Below are positions 33,939-44,088 of a stretch of DNA of 64,000 nucleotides, in pieces. The stretch comes from Streptomyces sp. NBC_00286. Lineage in GTDB: Bacteria; Actinomycetota; Actinomycetes; Streptomycetales; Streptomycetaceae. The position numbers and the translations under genes are program-made. Where the stretch lies: positions 9,059,501 through 9,123,500 of the forward strand of contig NZ_CP108054.1 of assembly GCF_036173125.1 (NCBI RefSeq), read 5' to 3'. Numbering within the stretch: the first letter of the stretch is position 1; each line of letters starts with the position of its first letter. The notes beneath the pieces are model-generated. The model searched no databases. It worked only from the letters and a program-made list of their open reading frames with translations, and had not been told where the DNA came from.

Positions 33939-35948
33939 ATGACCGCTGAGTACGCCGACTACGCGACCGGGGAGCCGGTCGTCGACACCAAGGCCCCGTC
34001 CGGACCCGTCAACGAGCGCTGGGACACCCGCCGTTTCGAGGCCAAGCTGGTCAACCCCGCCAACCGTCGCAAGCACACGGTGATCGTCGTCGGCACCGGC
34101 CTCGCGGGCGGCTCCGCGGGTGCCACGCTGGCCGAACAGGGCTACCACGTCGTGCAGTTCTGCTACCAGGACTCCCCGCGCCGCGCCCACTCGATCGCCG
34201 CGCAGGGCGGCATCAACGCCGCGAAGAACTACCGCAACGACGGCGACTCGATCCACCGGCTGTTCTACGACACCGTCAAGGGCGGCGACTTCAGGGCCCG
34301 CGAGTCCAACGTCCACCGCCTGGCGCAGATCTCGGTGGAGATCATCGACCAGTGCGTGGCGCAGGGTGTGCCCTTCGCCCGCGAGTACGGCGGCCTCCTC
34401 GACACCCGGTCCTTCGGCGGCGTACAGGTGTCCCGGACCTTCTACGCCCGCGGGCAGACGGGCCAGCAGCTGCTGCTCGGCGCGTATCAGGCGCTGTCGC
34501 GGCAGATCGCCGCCGGCAACATCGAGATGCATCCGCGGACCGAGATGCTCGACCTGATCGTCGTCGACGGCCGGGCGCGCGGCATCGTGGCGCGTGACCT
34601 GATCACGGGCCGTATCGACACCTACTTCGCGGACGCCGTCGTCCTGGCGAGCGGCGGTTACGGCAACGTCTTCTATCTGTCGACGAACGCCATGAACTCC
34701 AACGCCACCGCCATCTGGCGGGCGCACCGGCGCGGAGCGTACTTCGCGAACCCCTGCTTCACACAGATCCACCCCACGTGCATTCCGCGCACCGGCGAAC
34801 ACCAGTCGAAGCTCACGCTGATGAGCGAGTCGCTGCGCAACGACGGCCGGATCTGGGTGCCGAAGGCGCAGGGCGACCAGCGGCCCGCGAACGAGATCCC
34901 CGAGGACGAGCGCGACTACTACCTGGAGCGCATCTACCCGTCCTTCGGCAACCTCGTGCCCCGTGACATCGCCTCCCGGGCGGCCAAGAACGTCTGCGAC
35001 GAGGGCAGGGGAGTGGGCCCCGGCGGCCAGAACCAGAGGGGCGGAGCCGAAGGCTCCTCGGTTGAGGGCGGTGGTGGGAGACGGGAGGGCGTCTACCTGG
35101 ACTTCGCCGACGCGATCAAACGCATGGGCCGCAAGGCCGTCGAGGCCAAGTACGGCAACCTCTTCGACATGTACCAGCGGATCACCGACGAGGATCCGTA
35201 CGAGGTGCCGATGCGGATCTATCCCGCCGTGCACTACACGATGGGCGGGCTGTGGGTCGACTACGACCTGCAGACCACCATCCCCGGCCTGTTCGCGATC
35301 GGCGAGGCCAACTTCTCCGACCACGGGGCGAACCGGCTCGGCGCCTCGGCGCTGATGCAGGGACTGGCCGACGGCTACTTCGTCCTGCCGTCGACGATCA
35401 ACGACTACCTCGCCCGTAACCCGCACCACGAGCAGGTCTCGGCCGAACACCCCGTCGTCCAGGAGGTGCTGGCCGATACCGAGGACCGGCTGAGCCTGCT
35501 CCTCGCCGTCGACGGCGACCGCACCCCCGACTCCTTCCACCGTGAACTCGGCGAGCTGATGTGGGAGTTCTGCGGAATGGCCCGTACGGAGACGGGGCTG
35601 CGCAAGGCGCTGGAGCGTATCCCGCAGATCCGTGAGGAGTTCTGGCGGCGCATCAAGGTTCCCGGCACCGGCGAGGAGTTCAACCAGTCGCTGGAGAAGG
35701 CGAACCGCATCGCCGACTACCTGGAACTCGCCGAGCTGATGTGCCTCGACGCGCTGCACCGCGGCGAGTCCTGCGGCGGCCACTTCCGGGAGGAGTCCCA
35801 GACCCCGGACGGTGAGGCGGAGCGCCGGGACGAGGAGTTCTCGTACGCGGCGGCCTGGGAGTTCACCGAGACCGGCCAAGCGCCCGTCCTGCACAAGGAA
35901 GACCTGGTCTTCGAGTACGTCCACCCCACTCAGCGGAGCTACGCATGA
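33939..35948 (+). CDS. sdhA: Succinate dehydrogenase/fumarate reductase flavoprotein subunit with a Gly-rich insertion
   Basis: 669-residue FAD-binding catalytic subunit. Seen are the dinucleotide-binding motif [19 protein letters not shown], the flavin-attachment region ending [18 protein letters not shown] with the covalent-FAD His, active-site segments QIHPTCIP and [11 protein letters not shown], and [21 protein letters not shown]. Residues about 365-383 (between GPGGQ and [10 protein letters not shown]) form a 19-residue Gly/Ser/Arg-rich insertion that family members I know lack. The reading frame stays open. Second gene of the sdhCAB operon. Confidence 0.9.
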   Translation: MTAEYADYATGEPVVDTKAPSGPVNERWDTRRFEAKLVNPANRRKHTVIVVGTGLAGGSAGATLAEQGYHVVQFCYQDSPRRAHSIAAQGGINAAKNYRNDGDSIHRLFYDTVKGGDFRARESNVHRLAQISVEIIDQCVAQGVPFAREYGGLLDTRSFGGVQVSRTFYARGQTGQQLLLGAYQALSRQIAAGNIEMHPRTEMLDLIVVDGRARGIVARDLITGRIDTYFADAVVLASGGYGNVFYLSTNAMNSNATAIWRAHRRGAYFANPCFTQIHPTCIPRTGEHQSKLTLMSESLRNDGRIWVPKAQGDQRPANEIPEDERDYYLERIYPSFGNLVPRDIASRAAKNVCDEGRGVGPGGQNQRGGAEGSSVEGGGGRREGVYLDFADAIKRMGRKAVEAKYGNLFDMYQRITDEDPYEVPMRIYPAVHYTMGGLWVDYDLQTTIPGLFAIGEANFSDHGANRLGASALMQGLADGYFVLPSTINDYLARNPHHEQVSAEHPVVQEVLADTEDRLSLLLAVDGDRTPDSFHRELGELMWEFCGMARTETGLRKALERIPQIREEFWRRIKVPGTGEEFNQSLEKANRIADYLELAELMCLDALHRGESCGGHFREESQTPDGEAERRDEEFSYAAAWEFTETGQAPVLHKEDLVFEYVHPTQRSYA

Positions 35949-36694
35949 AGCTCACCCTGCGCGTCTGGCGGCAGCGGAACGCCGACGCCGACGGAGCGAT
36001 GTCCACGTACGAAGTGGACGACATCTCGCCCGACATGTCCTTCCTGGAGATGCTCGACACCCTCAACGAGGAGCTCATCCTGCGCGGCGAGGACCCCGTG
36101 GCCTTCGACCACGACTGCCGGGAGGGCATCTGCGGCGCCTGCTCGCTCGTCATCAACGGCGACGCGCACGGTCCGGAGCGTACGACCACTTGTCAGTTGC
36201 ACATGCGGTCCTTCAAGGACGGCGACACGATCGACATCGAGCCGTGGCGGGCCTCCGCCTTCCCGGTGGTGAAGGACCTCGTGGTCGACCGGAGCGCCTT
36301 CGACCGGATCATCCAGGCCGGCGGCTACATCACCGCTCCGACCGGCGCCGCGCCCGAGGCCCACGCCACGCCCGTACCGAAGCCGGACGCGGACTTCGCG
36401 TTCGAGCACGCGGAGTGCATCGGCTGCGGGGCGTGTGTGGCTGCCTGCCCCAACGGGGCCGCGATGCTGTTCACTTCGGCCAAGGTGAACCACCTGAACG
36501 TTTTGCCGCAGGGGGCGCCGGAGCGCGAGACGCGGGTGCTCGACATGGTTGAGCAGATGGATGAGGAAGGGTTCGGTGGGTGCACGTTGGCTGGTGAGTG
36601 CGCCACCGCGTGCCCGAAGGGGATTCCGCTGGTTTCCATCACGAGCATGAACAAGGAGTGGCTGCGGGCTACTCGCAAGGCCGCCAAGCGGTAG
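35945..36694 (+). CDS. sdhB: Succinate dehydrogenase/fumarate reductase iron-sulfur subunit
   Basis: 249-residue electron-transfer subunit. The N-terminal plant-type ferredoxin domain binds the 2Fe-2S cluster through [16 protein letters not shown] and a later TTCQLHM Cys. The C-terminal domain has [15 protein letters not shown] and [16 protein letters not shown] for the 4Fe-4S and 3Fe-4S clusters. ATGA overlap with the flavoprotein gene shows translational coupling. It passes electrons from FAD to the membrane anchor. Downstream a hairpin-bearing repeat probably ends the transcript. Confidence 0.92.
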   Translation: MKLTLRVWRQRNADADGAMSTYEVDDISPDMSFLEMLDTLNEELILRGEDPVAFDHDCREGICGACSLVINGDAHGPERTTTCQLHMRSFKDGDTIDIEPWRASAFPVVKDLVVDRSAFDRIIQAGGYITAPTGAAPEAHATPVPKPDADFAFEHAECIGCGACVAACPNGAAMLFTSAKVNHLNVLPQGAPERETRVLDMVEQMDEEGFGGCTLAGECATACPKGIPLVSITSMNKEWLRATRKAAKR

Positions 36695-37086
36695 CGCCGT
36701 AGGGGGAATTGCCGTCTTCGGGCTGCGGGTCCGGTGTGGCTGGTCGCTCCCCCACTCTCGAATTCGCTCGAGCGGGGGCCCCCATCGCGGCGGAGCCGCA
36801 AATTGGCACACCCCCGCGCCCCTACGGGGCGCGTATGAACGTTCGCCGTACAGGTGCGGACGGGCGGGGCCGGGAGTGGTGCTCTCCGGCCCCGCCAAGC
36901 TTTGTCAGGGCCGCCGCACCCGGGCATTCAACAAGCCCACATCCCACCTCTCTGCGTAGGTTACGCGCCGGTCAGCCGGCGTCGGGAGAACAGGAACGTG
37001 CACGCCGTACCCAAGCGGTCTGCTCACCTTCCGCTCCGCTCACCTCCCGCCGCACACCGGCCAACGTCCCCAGGAGAGAGCCAGCC
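36695..37086. other. Gene-free gap with dispersed repeats
   Basis: About 390 bp between sdhB and the ornithine acyltransferase-like gene. The first half is repeat copy 2 plus the stem CGCGCCCC-TAC-GGGGCGCG (36815-36833), a likely terminator for sdhCAB. The second half must hold the acyltransferase promoter; no clear hexamers were recognised. Confidence 0.6.
36734..36833. repeat. Dispersed palindromic repeat, copy 2, with terminator-like stem
   Basis: Same orientation as, and nearly identical over about 78 bp to, the element near 1955-2033, followed directly by the stem CGCGCCCC-TAC-GGGGCGCG also found at 10453-10471. The junction shows how separate repeat modules combine in this genome. Confidence 0.7.
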
Positions 37087-37857
37087 ATGACCGGCGTAAC
37101 CACGCTCGCCAGCCCGCCGCAGGCGACCGCACCCACCCGCTACACCGTCACCCTGGCCCGCGACGAGGCGGATGTGCGGGCCGCGCAGCGGCTGCGCCAC
37201 GACGTCTTCGCCGGGGAGATGGGCGCCCTGCTGTCCTCCCCGCAGCCGGGCCTCGACATCGACGCCTTCGACGCCTACTGCGACCACCTGCTCGTCCGCG
37301 ACACGGTGACCGGACAGGTCGTCGGCACCTACCGGCTGCTGCCGCCGGAGCGTGCCGCGATCGCCGGACGGCTGTACTCGGAGAGCGAGTTCGACCTCGG
37401 GCCGCTCGCCGGGATCCGCTCCGGGCTCGTCGAGGTCGGCCGCTCCTGCGTCCACCCCGACCACCGGGACGGCGCCGTCATCGGCCTCATCTGGGCCGGT
37501 ATCGCGCGCTACATGGTCGAGGGCGGCCACGAGTGGCTCGCCGGCTGCTGCTCCATCCCGCTGGCCGACGGCGGCACGCTCGCCGCGGGCACCTGGGACC
37601 GCGTACGGGAGAAGTACCTGGCGCCCGAGGAGTACCGCGTACGCCCGCTGCTGCCCTGGAACCCGGAGGGCATCCAGCGCCCGGCCCGCACCGAACTCCC
37701 CGCGCTCCTGCGCGGCTACCTCCGCCTCGGCGCCTGGGTCTGCGCGGAACCCGCCCACGACCCCGACTTCGGCGTGGCCGACCTGTACGTGCTGCTGCCG
37801 ATGCACCGCGTCAACTCCCGCTATCTGCGGCACTTCCTGTCGCTCGTCCCGGCCTGA
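37087..37857 (+). CDS. GNAT-fold N-acyltransferase, OlsB-like
   Basis: 256-residue protein of the acyl-ACP/hemolysin-associated GNAT group (Acetyltransf_5). Motifs include VRAAQRLRHDVFAGEMGA, VGTYRLLPPE, SEFDLGPL, LVEVGRSCVHPDHRDGAVIGLIWAGIARYM and the C-terminal DLYVLLPMHRVNSRYLRHFL. OlsB enzymes attach a 3-hydroxyacyl group to the alpha-amine of ornithine, the first step of ornithine-lipid synthesis. AGGAGAG precedes the ATG. Its stop overlaps the next ATG (TGATG), and the next gene encodes the expected O-acyltransferase, supporting the assignment. Confidence 0.8.
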   Translation: MTGVTTLASPPQATAPTRYTVTLARDEADVRAAQRLRHDVFAGEMGALLSSPQPGLDIDAFDAYCDHLLVRDTVTGQVVGTYRLLPPERAAIAGRLYSESEFDLGPLAGIRSGLVEVGRSCVHPDHRDGAVIGLIWAGIARYMVEGGHEWLAGCCSIPLADGGTLAAGTWDRVREKYLAPEEYRVRPLLPWNPEGIQRPARTELPALLRGYLRLGAWVCAEPAHDPDFGVADLYVLLPMHRVNSRYLRHFLSLVPA

Positions 37858-38888
37858 TGGACGCCTCACGGGTGACTGTGACGGGTGCGCTGCGCACCGC
37901 GGTGCTGCTCCGCCCGCGGCGCGGCGCGGCGGCCCTCGCGAGCCCCGGCGCGGGCGCGGCCGCGCTCCCGGGGCGCCGGGCGGTACCCCGGCCCCGCGTA
38001 CGCCGTGCCGCCGGGACGCAGGTCGCGGACCGTCCCGCTGCGCCGGGCGCCGCCCCGGCCAGTGCCTGGCTGCCCAGCGCCCCGTGTACACCGCATGCCT
38101 GCGTGGAGTCGATGGGGTCCCTGGCCGCCGTACCGCGGGCCGTGCTGCGGCTGATCGTGGTTCTGAGTGTGCTCCTCGTCGGGATCGTGCTGATCCCGGT
38201 CGTCGGACGGTTCGAGAGTGCGCGGCGCGATCGTGCCATCCGGCTCTGGTGCCGGACGATCGTGCGCGCGGTGGGCGTACGCGTACGGACATCCGGAGCC
38301 GCCCCGCCCACCGGCGGGCTGCTGCTGGTCGCCAACCACATCTCCTGGCTGGACATTCCGCTCCTCGCGGCCGTCCGCCCCGGGCGGATGCTGGCCAAGG
38401 CCGAGATCCGGCAGTGGCCCGTGGCGGGCGCGCTGACCGCGAGCAGCGGCGCCCTGTTCATCGAGCGCGACCGGCTGCGCGCGCTGCCGACGACGGTCGC
38501 GCGGATCGCGGACACCCTGCGCGACGGCGCCGCGGTCGTGGTCTTCCCGGAAGGCAGTACCTGGTGCGGCCGGGCCCAAGGGCCGTTCCGCAGGGCCGCG
38601 TTCCAGGCTGCACTGGACGCCGCCGCACCCGTCCAGCCGGTGCGCCTGCACTACCGGCTCGACGGGGGAGCGGCGACCACGGCACCCGCGTTCGTCGGAA
38701 GCGACTCGCTGCTCGCCTCGGTGTGGCGGGTCGCGTCGGCACGCGGTCTGGTGGCCGAGGTACACGTACAGCCGCTGCTCGCACCGGACAGCGCACCCGA
38801 CCGGCGGACCCTGGCCCAGGCCGCCCAGGCGGCTGCCACGCACCGGACGTGCGCGAACTCGGAAGGGGATCACGGAGCGGCGTCCTAA
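37857..38888 (+). CDS. 1-acyl-glycerol-3-phosphate-type O-acyltransferase, OlsA-like
   Basis: PlsC-fold acyltransferase of 343 residues. The catalytic motif NHISWLD (HX4D) and the acyl-acceptor motif VVFPEGSTW are intact, and a membrane helix lies at about 95-115 (LIVVLSVLLVGIVLIPVVG). With the overlapping OlsB-like gene upstream it probably adds the second acyl chain of ornithine lipid; phosphatidic acid synthesis is an alternative. The first 85 residues are Ala/Pro/Arg-rich and non-conserved; an internal ATG at residue 86 (MGSLAAVPRA) may be the real or a second start, though TGATG coupling favours the long form. Confidence 0.8.
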   Translation: MDASRVTVTGALRTAVLLRPRRGAAALASPGAGAAALPGRRAVPRPRVRRAAGTQVADRPAAPGAAPASAWLPSAPCTPHACVESMGSLAAVPRAVLRLIVVLSVLLVGIVLIPVVGRFESARRDRAIRLWCRTIVRAVGVRVRTSGAAPPTGGLLLVANHISWLDIPLLAAVRPGRMLAKAEIRQWPVAGALTASSGALFIERDRLRALPTTVARIADTLRDGAAVVVFPEGSTWCGRAQGPFRRAAFQAALDAAAPVQPVRLHYRLDGGAATTAPAFVGSDSLLASVWRVASARGLVAEVHVQPLLAPDSAPDRRTLAQAAQAAATHRTCANSEGDHGAAS

Positions 38889-39028
38889 GCAGGCCGGCGA
38901 CGTCCGATGCGGTTCGGGCAGCGCCCCAAAGGGGCACGGGGCTGCGCCAATTCGCGGTTCCGCCGCGATGGGGGAGCGACCAGCCACCACGGACCCGCGG
39001 GTGACGCACCGGACTTCCAGCGAATCGC

Positions 39029-40081
39029 TCAGGCCGGGCCCGCGCCGCCCAGTCCCGCGAGCCGGGCCAGTCTCTCGTACGAGTCCAGGAGGGCGTCGCG
39101 GTCGTACGTACTGGTCGTGACCAGGACCTCGTCCGCGTCCGTCTCCTTGAGCACCGTCTCCAGTTCGTGGGCGACCTGCTCCTCGGTGCCGGCGATGTGA
39201 CCCCTGAGGCCGGACTCGTAGAAGCCGCGCTCCTTGTCGCTCATCGTCAGTGCCTCGACGCGCTCTGCGGGCGGCAGCGGCGGGAACGTGCCGCGGGTGC
39301 GGGAGTGCGCCATCGACCAGGCCTCCGGGAGCAGCAGGCGGCGGGCCTCCTCGGGGCTGTCCGCGACCGCGATCGTGCCGGAGATGACGACGTACGGCTC
39401 GCTCGCCCAGGCGGAGGGCCGGAACGTCGCGCGGTAGTGGTCGATGCCGCGCCGCATCTTGTCGCGACCGCGTAGGTCGCCGATGACCATCGGCAGGCCC
39501 GCGCGGGCGGCGATCGTGGCGCCCTCGCCCATGGCCAGCACGAACGGCGGCACGGTCAGCCCCTCGGCCGGACGCGCGTGCACTCCCGTCGGAGAGGTGC
39601 CGCGGAACCAGCCCAGCAACTCCTCGAGCTGCCCCGCGAAATCGTCGGCGACGTCCTTGTCCCGGCCCAGTGCCTTCCGTACGCCGTCGGTGAAGCCCAC
39701 GGAGCGGCCCAGACCCATGTCGATACGTCCCGGGAACAGGGACTCGAGGACGCCGAACTGCTCGGCTACGACGAGGGGTTGGTGGTTCGGCAGCATCACT
39801 CCGCCCGTGCCGACCCGGATCGTGCGCGTCGCGGCGGCGACCGCGGCGGCCAGCACGGTGGGCGCGGAACCGGCGACTCCCGGCACGCCGTGGTGTTCCG
39901 AGACCCATATCCGGTGGTAGCCGAGCCGCTCGAGTTCCTGCGCCAGCCCCACGGTGTCACGCAGGGACTCGGGGCCGTCGTGTCCCTCCCGGGTGCGCGA
40001 GCGGTCCAGGACGGAGAAGCGGGTCGCTTGGACACGAGAGCCGCGGTTCTCGCGGGCGTTGGGATGGTGCTGGTTCGACAT
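39029..40081 (-). CDS. LLM-class flavin-dependent oxidoreductase
   Basis: 350-residue TIM-barrel protein of the bacterial luciferase-like monooxygenase family, using FMN or F420. Conserved text: RFSVLDRSRTREGHDGPESLRDTV, RIWVSEHHGVPGVAGSAPTVLAAAVAAAT, GTGGVMLPNHQPLVVAEQFGVLESLFPGRIDMGLGRS and a C-terminal region with ADEVLVTTSTYDRDALLDSYERLA. This subgroup is of unknown substrate. It lies 82 bp downstream of the zinc exporter gene on the same strand and may be part of that transcript. Confidence 0.86.
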   Translation of the reverse strand: MSNQHHPNARENRGSRVQATRFSVLDRSRTREGHDGPESLRDTVGLAQELERLGYHRIWVSEHHGVPGVAGSAPTVLAAAVAAATRTIRVGTGGVMLPNHQPLVVAEQFGVLESLFPGRIDMGLGRSVGFTDGVRKALGRDKDVADDFAGQLEELLGWFRGTSPTGVHARPAEGLTVPPFVLAMGEGATIAARAGLPMVIGDLRGRDKMRRGIDHYRATFRPSAWASEPYVVISGTIAVADSPEEARRLLLPEAWSMAHSRTRGTFPPLPPAERVEALTMSDKERGFYESGLRGHIAGTEEQVAHELETVLKETDADEVLVTTSTYDRDALLDSYERLARLAGLGGAGPA

Positions 40082-40163
40082 GGCTGCTCCGCTGGAAGTG
40101 GACTCCCTTGTCTCAACCGTCGTACGGCTGATTTCTTCCGCGGTGCCATGATCGGTTCGGGGT

Positions 40164-42449
<2,286 letters not shown>

Positions 42450-42497
42450 AGCGACCACCTCTCAGATGCCCTCTCAACGGCCTTGGTGAAGTGGTGC

Positions 42498-42527
42498 GGT
42501 ACCGCGCCCCGTAAGGGGCGCGGTACC
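42498..42527. promoter_or_regulatory. Strong hairpin between the PacL-like and CtpC-like genes
   Basis: Perfect 13-bp inverted repeat GGTACCGCGCCCC / GGGGCGCGGTACC around a GTAA loop, in the 134-bp spacer between two co-directional genes of one presumed operon. It could act as a partial terminator or RNA-processing/stability element setting the ratio of chaperone to pump. The core is a variant of the dispersed GCGCCCC-GGGGCGC repeat. Confidence 0.6.
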
Positions 42528-42583
42528 TGCGCGATCAGCCCCCACCGGCCCGCTGGTTCACCACCGTCCTTCCAACGGAGCGC

Positions 42584-42895
42584 TTAGTGCTCGTGGTCGT
42601 GGGCGTGCTCCTCGACGCCGACCGCCGAGGGCGGCAGCGCCTCCTCGCCCAACTGCTGCTTGGCCTCCGCCAGCAGGTCTCCCGCTTTCAGGCGGGCCTC
42701 CTCGGCAGCCGCCCCGAGCCGTCGCCCCGTCGTGATGCCGCCCGCGATGCCGCTCACCAGAAGCCTGCGTGCCGCGGGCTTCGCCTTGGGTGCGACCTTG
42801 GCGGCTCCCCGCAGAACCAGTACGCCGGCGGTTCCGGACAAGGCGTAATGCGTGATGCGGCCCGCGACCGCACCTGCGAGAGCGGCTGGATGCAT
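42584..42895 (-). CDS. DUF1490 / PacL-like metallochaperone partner of the P-ATPase
   Basis: 103-residue protein with an N-terminal hydrophobic region (HPAALAGAVAGRITHYALSGTAGVLVLRGA), a basic middle, an amphipathic helix (EEARLKAGDLLAEAKQQLGEE) and a His/Asp/Glu-rich end EEHAHDHEH. This is the DUF1490 family (PacL in mycobacteria), whose C-terminal acidic-His motif binds zinc and which cooperates with CtpC in the membrane. Start is the second of two consecutive ATGs, at better spacing from AAGGAG. It is the first gene of the leftward exporter unit, divergent from the metallophore importer operon. Confidence 0.85.
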   Translation of the reverse strand: MHPAALAGAVAGRITHYALSGTAGVLVLRGAAKVAPKAKPAARRLLVSGIAGGITTGRRLGAAAEEARLKAGDLLAEAKQQLGEEALPPSAVGVEEHAHDHEH

Positions 42896-42994
42896 CATGA
42901 TCTCCTTCCGCGGGCCGGATTCGGCAGGCTTTGTGTTTCTTTGATGCGGTAAGTCCATTCTCGCCCCATGGTGGATGCCGTGCATCAGCCGTAC

Positions 42995-43018
42995 CGGAGG
43001 GGTGGTCGGCCCCCTCCG
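42995..43018. promoter_or_regulatory. Inverted repeat in the divergent zinc regulatory gap
   Basis: CGGAGGGG and CCCCTCCG (8-bp arms, 8-base spacer) lie between the PacL-like and binding-protein genes, 27 bp left of the Zur box. It may be an operator for the exporter promoter or simply a hairpin in one of the leaders. Confidence 0.35.
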
Positions 43019-43044
43019 TGAACGAGGCGTGAACGAGGGACAGA

Positions 43045-43059
43045 TGAAAACGATTATCA
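43045..43059. promoter_or_regulatory. Zur box controlling the metallophore import operon
   Basis: TGAAAACGATTATCA matches 13 of 15 bases of the Streptomyces Zur box TGAAAATGATTTTCA, an AT-rich palindrome rare in this genome. It overlaps the -10-like hexamer TATCAT, 51 bp before the binding-protein ATG, so zinc-loaded Zur would block transcription and zinc starvation would release it. The same site faces the divergent exporter promoter. Confidence 0.75.
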
Positions 43060-43110
43060 TGTATTGTCGGGGCGTTCCGGGACCTGAGAAGAAGAGAAGC
43101 GAGGGCATCG

Positions 43111-44088
43111 ATGCTGCGCTCCCCGTCGAGATTCGTCCGCAGTTGGATCACCGCGGTGATAGTGGGGTCTGTACTGGTCGGATGCGGCGAGTCCAACGAA
43201 CCCGCGAGTGAAGGCGCCGCCGCGGCCGGTGCGAAGACCGATGTCACCGTGCAACCCATCAAGGCGACACAGGAGTTGACGGACGCGAAGGGCGTCAAGA
43301 TCTCCCTGCAGAAGGAACCGCAGCGTGTCGTCTGCCTGTTCGCGCTCTGCGACGACATCCTGACCGAGCTGGGCATCGTCCCCACGGCCACCAACAGCGC
43401 GCTTCTCGCCCACCCGGACTTCCTGGGGGAGACGAAGGCGAAGGAAGTCGACGTCATTCCGGGCGGGTTCATCGCCCCCGAGGTGGAGGCGATCCTCTCC
43501 CACAAGCCCGATCTGGTCATCGGCCTCGAGGACACCCACGGCAAGCTCGCCCCGGCCCTGAAAAACGCCACCACCTTCTGGCCCATGCAGCCCGAAACCT
43601 GGCAGGACAGCGTGGGGTACCTGCGCGATGTCGCCGCGCTCACCGGCCGTACCGCCCAGGGCGAGAAGGCCGAGAAGACCTTCCGCACCAAGCTCGCCGA
43701 GGCCGAGCAGAACAAGAGCGACAAGACCGCGCTCGTCATCTACGGCAGCGACGAGAACTTCGGCGTCGCCACTCCGGGGACGGACGTGGCGGGCGGGCTG
43801 TTCCCGAAGCTGGCGGACTACCCCTGGAAGTCCCGTGGCGTGGAGGGCAGTTACAGCCTCGAAGAGATCCTCGCGCGGGACGTGGACGTACTGTTCGTCG
43901 AGACGATCGCCTTCGGCGAAGCGGACGGCAAGCTGTCGGAGAAGCTGGCGAAGAACCCGCTGTGGGAGAAGATCACGGCCGTCCAGAACGGGGACGTCCA
44001 CGAGGTGAACTCCGAAGTGTGGGCCAAGGGTCGCGGCACCCGTTCCCTGGGCATCGTCCTCGACGAGGCCACGGCCGCGCTCCGGTGA
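43111..44088 (+). CDS. Metallophore ABC transporter substrate-binding lipoprotein
   Basis: 325-residue FecB/TroA-like lipoprotein with lipobox LVGC (Cys25). The class III binding-protein fold begins at about 70 (EPQRVVCLFALCDDILTELGIVPTAT), with the long backbone helix near 190-215 and the second lobe ending GTRSLGIVLDEATAAL. It should bind a metal-siderophore type complex at the cell surface. The Zur box upstream points to a zincophore and not a ferric siderophore. The stop overlaps the GTG of the first permease gene by 4 bp. Confidence 0.87.
   Translation: MLRSPSRFVRSWITAVIVGSVLVGCGESNEPASEGAAAAGAKTDVTVQPIKATQELTDAKGVKISLQKEPQRVVCLFALCDDILTELGIVPTATNSALLAHPDFLGETKAKEVDVIPGGFIAPEVEAILSHKPDLVIGLEDTHGKLAPALKNATTFWPMQPETWQDSVGYLRDVAALTGRTAQGEKAEKTFRTKLAEAEQNKSDKTALVIYGSDENFGVATPGTDVAGGLFPKLADYPWKSRGVEGSYSLEEILARDVDVLFVETIAFGEADGKLSEKLAKNPLWEKITAVQNGDVHEVNSEVWAKGRGTRSLGIVLDEATAALR

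Noticed and set aside
37857..38111. Separate small gene ahead of the PlsC-type acyltransferase
   Set aside because: The Ala/Pro-rich stretch is in frame with the acyltransferase and begins by TGATG overlap, so it was treated as its N-terminal extension, with an internal start noted.
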